A program made the position numbers and the translations under genes. DNA of 52,040 nt from Dokdonella immobilis (GTDB lineage Bacteria > Pseudomonadota > Gammaproteobacteria > Xanthomonadales > Rhodanobacteraceae): assembly GCF_900115085.1 (NCBI RefSeq), contig NZ_FOVF01000032.1, forward strand, positions 1 through 52,040, in the 5' to 3' direction. Of this stretch, positions 46,295-52,040 are shown piece by piece. The notes under the pieces were generated by a model. The model ran no database searches, was not told the origin of the DNA, and saw only the letters and a list, made by a program, of their open reading frames with translations. Position 1 is the first letter of the stretch, and each line of letters opens with the position of its first letter.

Positions 46295-47596
46295 TCACGA
46301 GCCGGAACCGCCCTGGCGCACCGCGGCGATGCGCGTGGACAGATCGGTCCACGCCGGCTTGTCGGTCATCGTGTCGCGCAGATAGGCCGCGATCGCCGCG
46401 ATTTCGGGATCGCTCAGGGCCCGGTCGAACGGCGGCATCATGGCGCCGGGAATGCCTTCGCCAATTCCGACGCCATGCAGCACGACGCGTATGAAATTGG
46501 TCGGGACGGCTTCGCTCAAGGCACTGTTGAGGGCCAACTCGGGGCGCAGCAGGGCAGGCGGATGGGCGCTGTTGTAATGACAGGCGGCGCAGGCCGAGCG
46601 GTACAGGTCGGCTCCTTCGTCATAGCGGGCGCGTGGATCTGGTGCCCCGGATTCGACGAGCGTGGCCAGGCGTGCGTTCGACTCGGCACTGCGTGCGTCA
46701 GATCCGTTGACCTCGGCGAAGTAGGTCGCAAGCGCATGGATGTCGCTGTCGGGAAGGGCCGAAAGACCCTCGTGCACGACCTCGGACATCGGTCCGGCGG
46801 CAACGCCGTGCAGGGCCGTGCCGCCGCGGCGCAGGAAGCCGAACAACTCGTCGGCATTCCAGGCCAGCGGCGCCGCCTGGGCGGCGTTCAGCGCCGGAGC
46901 CGTCCAGCCATCGATGAAGGCGCCGGCGTATACGTGCTCGCCGGACTTCTCCGCGCCGAGCGCATTACGCGGGGTGTGGCAGGCACCGCAGTGACCGAGA
47001 CCTTCGGCCAGGTAGGCGCCGCGGTTCCATTCCTCGCTCTTGCCGGCGACCGGTTCGAAGCGGCCCTGATCGAGAAAAAGCAGCTTCCAGCCCGCCTGCA
47101 GGGCACGGATGTTGAGCGGGAATGGCAGCTTGTTGTCCTTGGCCGGAGCACTGACCGCGGCCTGGCTCATCAGGTAGGCATACAGCGCGGCAACGTCTTC
47201 ATCACTCAAGCGGGTGAAGTGATCGAACGGGAATGCCGGATACAGTTCCGAGCCGTCGCGCGCGATGCCCTCGCGCATGGCGCGGGCGAATGCGGCCTCG
47301 GACCAGGTGCCGATGCCGGTGGCCGGATCGGGCGTGATGTTGGTCGAATGGATCGTGCCGAATCCGGTCTTCAGCGGATAGCCGCCGGCATTGCGCGCGC
47401 CGCCCTTCGCTGTATGGCAGGTGGCGCAGTAGCCCGCGCTGGCGAGCATCTCGCCGCGCTGCACCTGGCCGGCATCGAATGATGCGGCTGCCGGCGGTTC
47501 GATCGGCTCGTAGGATGGGTGCCAGGCGAGGACGAAGACCCCGGCGATGCCGACCACGATCAGGGCCAGCAGGAAGAGGATCACGCGCTTGAACAT
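46295..47596 (-). CDS. Tri-haem cytochrome c subunit (membrane-anchored)
   Basis: The 433-residue protein starts with one membrane helix (5-24) and has three CxxCH haem sites: CATCH (57-61), CGACH (202-206) and CAACH (335-339). It resembles the cytochrome subunit of alcohol, aldehyde and nicotinate dehydrogenases. It would pass electrons from the molybdenum hydroxylase to the respiratory chain. GGAGG six bases upstream fixes the ATG at 47596. It is the first gene of the three-gene minus-strand operon, whose promoter should be in the 231-bp divergent spacer shared with pgk. Confidence 0.94.
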   Translation of the reverse strand: MFKRVILFLLALIVVGIAGVFVLAWHPSYEPIEPPAAASFDAGQVQRGEMLASAGYCATCHTAKGGARNAGGYPLKTGFGTIHSTNITPDPATGIGTWSEAAFARAMREGIARDGSELYPAFPFDHFTRLSDEDVAALYAYLMSQAAVSAPAKDNKLPFPLNIRALQAGWKLLFLDQGRFEPVAGKSEEWNRGAYLAEGLGHCGACHTPRNALGAEKSGEHVYAGAFIDGWTAPALNAAQAAPLAWNADELFGFLRRGGTALHGVAAGPMSEVVHEGLSALPDSDIHALATYFAEVNGSDARSAESNARLATLVESGAPDPRARYDEGADLYRSACAACHYNSAHPPALLRPELALNSALSEAVPTNFIRVVLHGVGIGEGIPGAMMPPFDRALSDPEIAAIAAYLRDTMTDKPAWTDLSTRIAAVRQGGSGS

Positions 47597-47827
47597 GGAC
47601 GGCCTCCGCGTTGCGTGAACTGGGGCGATCCGACGGCTGTCGGATAGGGCATTGCCGCGACAGGCCCTAAAGGGTACTCCCGTTCCGACTCCAATGCCCG
47701 TCATGCTCGGTGCGCGGACAGGATCGCGTTCATCTTGTCGACATCCGCAGGGGCGACGGCATTGCAAAGTCTCCGGCGCGCCGCTGTAATGTCGGGCTGC
47801 CACTCCAGCCCACTGCAAGGACCTCCG

Positions 47828-49003
47828 ATGCCGATCATCCGCATGAGCGAACTCGACCTGCGCGGCAAGCGCGTGCTGATCCGCCAGGATCTCAACGTGC
47901 CGATCGAGGACGGCAGGATCACGTCCGAGCAGCGCATCACGGCCTCGCTGCCGACGCTGAAACTCGCCCTCGAGAAAGGTGCGACCGTGCTCGTGATGTC
48001 GCATCTCGGCCGGCCCAAGGAGGGCGCCTGGAGCGAGGCCGATTCGCTGGCCCCGGTCGCTGCGCGCCTCGCCGAACTGCTCGGTCGCGAGGTGCCGCTG
48101 GTGCGTGACTGGGTCGATGGCATCGATGTCCCCGATGGCGGCATCGTCCTGCTCGAGAACTGCCGCATGAACGTCGGCGAAGCGAAGGACGACGAAGCGC
48201 TATCGCGCAAGTACGCCGCACTCTGCGATGTCTTCGTCATGGACGCGTTCGGCACTGCGCATCGTGCCCAGGCGTCCACGCACGGCGTGATCCGCTACGC
48301 CCGGATCGCCGCCGGCGGCCCGCTGCTGATGGCCGAACTCGATGCGCTGGCCAAGGCGCTCGAGTACCCGGCGCGCCCCCTGCTCGCGATCGTCGCCGGC
48401 TCGAAGGTCTCGACCAAGCTGACCCTGCTCGAGAATCTCGTCGACAAGGTCGACCAGCTCATTGTCGGTGGCGGCATCGCCAATACGTTCCTCGCCGCCG
48501 CCGGCTTCAAGGTCGGCAAGTCGCTGTGCGAACCGGACCTGATCGAAACGGCGAACCGGATCAGCGCAGCGGCACGCGCACGCGGCGGCCAGGTGCCGAT
48601 TCCGGTCGATGTCATCGTCGCGCCGCGCTTCGCGGCCGACGCGCCGGCCACGGTGAAGGCGGTCGCCGATGTCGGCGACGAGGACATGATCCTCGACATC
48701 GGTCCGCAGACCGCGGCGCAGTACGCGGCACTCATTGAAAGGGCCGGTACCGTGGTCTGGAACGGCCCGGTCGGCGTCTTCGAGTTCGATGCATTCGGGC
48801 ATGGTACCGAGGTGTTAGCGCAGGCCATCGCCAGGTCGCCCGCGTTCTCGATTGCCGGCGGTGGCGACACCCTGGCCGCGGTCGACAAGTACGGCATCGC
48901 CGACAAGGTTTCCTACATCTCCACCGGCGGCGGCGCGTTCCTCGAATTCCTCGAAGGGCAGGAGCTGCCTGCCGTGGCCGCCTTGCGGGCACGCGCGGTT
49001 TGA
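47828..49003 (+). CDS. pgk: Phosphoglycerate kinase
   Basis: The 391-residue glycolytic enzyme forms ATP from 1,3-bisphosphoglycerate. It has the N-domain motif [18 protein letters not shown] (15-32), [10 protein letters not shown], the C-domain hinge [14 protein letters not shown] and the nucleotide loop [16 protein letters not shown], with [13 protein letters not shown] near the end. The ATG at 47828 has AAGGA seven bases upstream. The length is normal for the short bacterial form. Its stop overlaps the TTG start of the HAD phosphatase gene, and pyk follows, so glycolytic genes are grouped. Confidence 0.97.
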   Translation: MPIIRMSELDLRGKRVLIRQDLNVPIEDGRITSEQRITASLPTLKLALEKGATVLVMSHLGRPKEGAWSEADSLAPVAARLAELLGREVPLVRDWVDGIDVPDGGIVLLENCRMNVGEAKDDEALSRKYAALCDVFVMDAFGTAHRAQASTHGVIRYARIAAGGPLLMAELDALAKALEYPARPLLAIVAGSKVSTKLTLLENLVDKVDQLIVGGGIANTFLAAAGFKVGKSLCEPDLIETANRISAAARARGGQVPIPVDVIVAPRFAADAPATVKAVADVGDEDMILDIGPQTAAQYAALIERAGTVVWNGPVGVFEFDAFGHGTEVLAQAIARSPAFSIAGGGDTLAAVDKYGIADKVSYISTGGGAFLEFLEGQELPAVAALRARAV

Positions 49004-49647
49004 ACGGGCGCCCGCGCCTGGTCCTGTTCGACCTCGACGGCACCCTGATCGACTCGGAGATCGGCATCACCGGCTCGATGACGCACGCCCTGCGCGCGCT
49101 CGATGTCGAGCCGCCGCCGCGCGAAGTACTGCGCAGCTGGATCGGGCCGCCGCTGCATGCCTCGTTCCCGCAGGTGCTCGGCGCCGACAGCGAGCGCGTC
49201 GATCTGGCCGTGCAGCACTACCACGAACGCTTCGACGCCATCGGCTGGAGCGAGCATGTCGTCTATCCGGGCATCGTCGAGCTGCTGGACGAGCTGCACG
49301 CGCGCGGCGACCGCCTCGCCGTCGTCACGAGCAAGGTCGTGACGCAGGCCAGGCGCATCGTTGCACATCTGCCGTTCGGTCACCGCTTCGATGCCGTGTT
49401 CGGGCCGACCCCGGAGACGCGGTCGAGCACCAAGGCCATGCTCGTCGCCGAAGCCTTGCGCACGCTCGATGGCGACCCATCGAAGACCGCGATGATCGGT
49501 GACCGTCGCTACGACATCGAAGGGGCCCGCGCGAACGCTGTGCGTGCGGTCGGCGTTCTCTGGGGTTTCGGCAGTACCGACGAACTGCGCAAGGCCGGCG
49601 CCCATGCGATCGTCACGGCGCCCGGCGAGCTTCTGGCAGCGCTCTGA
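49000..49647 (+). CDS. HAD-superfamily phosphatase (phosphoglycolate phosphatase-like)
   Basis: The 215-residue protein has the HAD motifs: [11 protein letters not shown] (D11 and D13); II, VVTSK; III, the lysine of STKAM; and [14 protein letters not shown]. The helical cap (about residues 20-90) is of the Gph/AHBA type. It would hydrolyse a phosphorylated small molecule, possibly 2-phosphoglycolate or a glycolytic by-product, given its place between pgk and pyk; that link is inference. The start is TTG at 49000, overlapping the pgk stop codon (TTGA), with no visible ribosome site, so translation is probably coupled. Confidence 0.88.
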   Translation: MNGRPRLVLFDLDGTLIDSEIGITGSMTHALRALDVEPPPREVLRSWIGPPLHASFPQVLGADSERVDLAVQHYHERFDAIGWSEHVVYPGIVELLDELHARGDRLAVVTSKVVTQARRIVAHLPFGHRFDAVFGPTPETRSSTKAMLVAEALRTLDGDPSKTAMIGDRRYDIEGARANAVRAVGVLWGFGSTDELRKAGAHAIVTAPGELLAAL

Positions 49648-49665
49648 ATCCAGCGGGTGCTGGAT
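49648..49665 (+). terminator. Hairpin immediately after the HAD gene
   Basis: ATCCAGC and GCTGGAT pair perfectly around GGGT, starting at the base after the stop codon. No T-run follows, so termination is uncertain. The rest of the 289-base gap to pyk holds no gene. Confidence 0.45.
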
Positions 49666-49936
49666 ACGCCCCAAGCTCACTTGCGCGGCAGTCGCTGCGC
49701 TGGACGGACCGCGCCGCGGCTGTTGTGGAGTGCTCCAGTCCTGGTCCGCCATGTCGCGGTTGCCCTTCGCCCGGATGACGCTGATGGAATTCGAGGGAAT
49801 GTCGCGCAGGACATTTCCCTGCTGCGTCCTGACCGACAAGACAGGATGCAATGAATAGGTTTGCATTGATCGGCTTCGCACATCTTCCCGGCGACCAGCT
49901 GTGATAGGTTCACGCGCTGGAAACAGGAGCCGATGG

Positions 49937-51403
49937 ATGTCCGAACAACTGCGCCGTACCCGCATCATCGCCACGCTCGGCCCGGCCACCGATGCGCCAG
50001 GCATGCTCAAGAAAGTCCTGGCCGAAGGTGTCGACGTGGTCCGCCTCAATTTCTCGCACGGTCATCCCGACGATCACCGCGCACGGGCCGCGGCGGCGCG
50101 TGCTGCCGCCGCCGAACTCGGGCGTGAAGTGGCCGTGCTCGGCGACCTGCAGGGGCCGAAGATCCGCGTCGAACGGTTTGCCGATGGCGCGGTGCACCTC
50201 GAAGTCGGTGCGCGCTTCACCCTCGACTGTCGCGCCGATGCGCCGCCCGGAGACATCGAGCGGGTCGGCGTCGGTTATCTCGATCTCTGGCGGGATGTGA
50301 AGCCAGGCGACCTGCTCCTGCTCGACGACGGCCTGATTGCGCTCGAGGTCGTCGACGTCGCCGTCGAACAGGTGCATTGCCGCGTGACCATCGGCGGCCG
50401 CCTGTCCGATCGCAAGGGCATCAACCGCCAGGGCGGCGGCCTGACCGTCGCCGCGCTGTCGGACAAGGACCGCCGCGACATCCAGCTTGCCGCCGAACTG
50501 CAGGTCGAATTCCTCGCCGTCTCGTTCGTGAAGAGCGCGACCGACGTCGAGCAGGCGCGCAGGTTGCTGCATGAAGCCGGTGGCGATGCATCCATTGTCG
50601 CCAAGATCGAGCGCACCGAGGCGATCACGGCGCTCGGCGAGATCATCGACGCGAGCGACGTCGTCATGGTCGCGCGTGGCGATCTCGGCGTCGAAATCGG
50701 CGATGCCGAACTGCCGGGCCTGCAGAAGAAGATCATCCGCGAAACCCTCGAACGCAGCCGCGTCGTCATCACGGCGACTCAGATGATGCAGTCGATGGTC
50801 GAATCGCCGATCCCGACCCGGGCCGAAGTGCTCGATGTCGCCAACGCCGTCATCGACGGCACCGATGCGGTCATGCTCTCGCAGGAAACCGCCTCGGGCC
50901 GGCATCCAGACAAGGCCGTGGCCGCCATGCGTCGCGTCTGCCTCGGTGCCGAGCGCCAGTTCGAACCACCCTCGGATGTCGCGCCGGGCGCGCGCGTGCT
51001 CGATCGCACCGACCAGGCGATCGCGCTGGCGACCATGTTCCTTGCCGATCGCATCAGCGTGCGCGCGATCGTCGCCCTGACCGAATCGGGCGCGACCGCC
51101 CGCTGGCTCTCGCGACACCGCTCAAGCGTGCCGATCTACGCGCTTTCGCGCAACGGCCCGGCGCGTCGGCGCATGCTGCTGTTCCGCGACGTGCATCCGA
51201 TCGAATTCGATCCGCATGACGTCGGCCCGACCCAGGCCGGGCGTGCCGCGATCCAGCACCTGTTCACTCTCGGCCACCTCGCCGAGAACGACCGTGTGAT
51301 CCTGACCACCGGCGACCATACCGGCCAGCTCGGCGGAACGAACACGCTCAAGTTGCTACGTGTCGGGGCGAATGGGTTGGCGGAGGGGTTGGGAGACCTC
51401 TGA
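49937..51403 (+). CDS. pyk: Pyruvate kinase
   Basis: The 488-residue enzyme converts phosphoenolpyruvate and ADP to pyruvate and ATP. It begins TRIIATLGPATD and has the substrate region VRLNFSHGHPDDH, GDLQGPKIRV, the catalytic-lysine signature IVAKIERTEAI, MVARGDLGVEI and MMQSMVESPIPTRAEVLDVANA. The C-terminal domain is complete. The start at 49937 has GGAG eight to nine bases upstream; an earlier in-frame ATG at 49901 would add 12 basic residues. It is separated from the pgk-HAD pair by 289 bases, so it probably has its own promoter. Confidence 0.97.
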   Translation: MSEQLRRTRIIATLGPATDAPGMLKKVLAEGVDVVRLNFSHGHPDDHRARAAAARAAAAELGREVAVLGDLQGPKIRVERFADGAVHLEVGARFTLDCRADAPPGDIERVGVGYLDLWRDVKPGDLLLLDDGLIALEVVDVAVEQVHCRVTIGGRLSDRKGINRQGGGLTVAALSDKDRRDIQLAAELQVEFLAVSFVKSATDVEQARRLLHEAGGDASIVAKIERTEAITALGEIIDASDVVMVARGDLGVEIGDAELPGLQKKIIRETLERSRVVITATQMMQSMVESPIPTRAEVLDVANAVIDGTDAVMLSQETASGRHPDKAVAAMRRVCLGAERQFEPPSDVAPGARVLDRTDQAIALATMFLADRISVRAIVALTESGATARWLSRHRSSVPIYALSRNGPARRRMLLFRDVHPIEFDPHDVGPTQAGRAAIQHLFTLGHLAENDRVILTTGDHTGQLGGTNTLKLLRVGANGLAEGLGDL

Positions 51404-51592
51404 TGGGTCCCTGGCCGAAGGGAGAGCGTACCTGAGCATTAGATGACTCTTTGCATGGTGATCCGGCACGGCACGGTGATGCTGGCCGGGACTTTGATAT
51501 CGAAGAGCAGTTGCGTGCACGCTCCGGGGGACGTTCGTCCCAATCCGCCGAATCACGATGGTTTGCCTTGGGCCTTCTCGTGGAGGTAATGG
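51404..51592. other. Non-coding region after pyk
   Basis: No credible gene is seen between the pyk stop and the repeat cluster. A weak 5-bp hairpin (TCCCT / AGGGA, 51408-51423) is the only structure noted. Confidence 0.4.
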
Positions 51593-52040
51593 TTTTCACT
51601 CGCCGTCGGCGAGCGAGTCACTCCGATTCCACGGTAGGAGCGCCTTCAGGCGCGATGCCTTTCCGCACGATTCGAACATCCACGCCGTTGTCCCTATGCA
51701 GGCAGGGATCCAGTAACAGTGCTTGTCGCTCTGTTCGACATCGCTTCGCGGCGCATGCCTGAATCCAATGCAGAGCTTTCACTCGCCCGCGGCGAGCGAG
51801 TCACTCCGATTGCACTGTAGGAGCGCCTTCAGGCGCGATGCTTTCCTGCACGCTTCGAACTTCTACATCGTCGTCCCTGTGCAGGCAGGGACCTTATGAC
51901 TCGGCTTCTGCGCATGTTCGTGCATCGCTACGCGGCGCGAGATGTGTCGATCCAGTGCCAAGCTTTCACTCGCCTTCGGCGAGCGAGTCACTTTCTCTTG
52001 CGTGGCCAAGAGAAAGTAACCAAAGAGAAGGCCACCCCAA
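51593..52040. repeat. Cluster of about 185-bp dispersed repeat units
   Basis: Units start at about 51594, 51777 and 51964 (183- and 187-base spacing). Each opens with TTTCACTCGCC, three variable bases, GGCGAGCGAGTCAC, a small hairpin. Units 1 and 2 then carry GTAGGAGCGCCTTCAGGCGC (51634, 51817), a TCCCT...CAGGCAGGGA hairpin and a CATCGC...CGCGGCGC hairpin. Unit 3 switches after GAGTCACT to a perfect 11-bp hairpin (ACTTTCTCTTG / CAAGAGAAAGT, 51990-52017) and AACCAAAGAGAAGGCCACCCC-like sequence, a dispersed sequence I recall from Xanthomonadales. It continues beyond the window. No protein is credible inside it. Confidence 0.8.

Noticed and set aside
45635-47482. Long plus-strand open frame across the cytochrome c and [2Fe-2S] genes
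   Set aside because: It runs through two recognised genes on the other strand and has no recognisable motif; a codon-bias shadow.
49910-51118. Minus-strand open frame opposite pyk
   Set aside because: Composition typical of an antisense shadow (His, Asp, Arg, Ala); pyk motifs occupy the full length.
51451-51762. Plus-strand open frame of about 100 codons running from the pyk spacer into the terminal repeat cluster
   Set aside because: Runs through the repeated hairpins and has no ribosome site or recognisable motif; the repeat explains the sequence.

Overview
The window is a GC-rich (mid-60s % by eye) chromosomal segment of a gammaproteobacterium, most likely of the order Lysobacterales (Xanthomonadales). 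The reasons are the gene order aroC-asd-fimV-truA-trpF-trpB-trpA-accD, the minCDE cluster, the GGGGATT/CGAATCC heptamer arrays and GTAGGAGCG-type palindromes between genes, and two secreted proteins ending in an IFxDGF(E/D) tail, which I recall from Dokdonella/Ahniella-like relatives. No rRNA, tRNA, CRISPR array, prophage or transposase gene was seen. About 43 protein genes are supported, nearly all housekeeping or conserved accessory genes.

Layout. 1-5300: the 3' end of a surface protein built of near-identical 336-bp tandem repeats, then a secreted Asp-box beta-propeller protein. 5456-8435 (minus): GNAT acetyltransferase-minC-minD-minE-small HExxH protein, the division-site operon. 8643-11821 (plus): a DesK/NarL-type two-component pair, then a membrane-anchored SRPBCC-GyrI fusion and a clear terminator. 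11963-14147 (minus): greB and a DUF853 HerA-like ATPase. 14271-15770: a LysM lytic transglycosylase lipoprotein. 15860-17916 (minus): a hypothetical protein, psd and a SCO1/SenC copper chaperone. 18115-28422 (plus): prmB-aroC-asd-fimV-truA-trpFBA-accD, linking translation, aromatic and aspartate-family amino acids, polar pilus assembly, tRNA modification, tryptophan and fatty-acid synthesis. 28430-28608: a repeat-filled convergent spacer.

28616-36318 (minus): rapA, a secreted N-x-x-G repeat protein with the IFxDGF tail, a Stealth-type sugar-phosphate transferase and an M13 metallopeptidase lipoprotein. 36624-40785: a Sel1 protein, a DUF502 membrane protein (minus), a P-loop kinase, a B12-binding radical SAM protein and a periplasmic glutaredoxin. 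40916-41800 (minus): an SH3 protein with a His/Arg-rich tail. 42090-42381: a gene-free, highly structured inverted-repeat element. 42472-43401: an M23 peptidase. 43468-47596 (minus): a molybdenum hydroxylase with [2Fe-2S] and tri-haem cytochrome c subunits. 47828-51403 (plus): pgk, a HAD phosphatase and pyk. The last 450 bp are a cluster of about 185-bp dispersed repeats.

The strongest candidate for something undescribed is the element at 42090-42381. Its 31-bp terminal inverted repeats (30/31 match) enclose two further hairpin arms, so one strand would fold into a near-perfect three-way junction flanked by TAA on both sides. It resembles a MITE or REP-type non-autonomous element, or a structured DNA/RNA element of unknown role.
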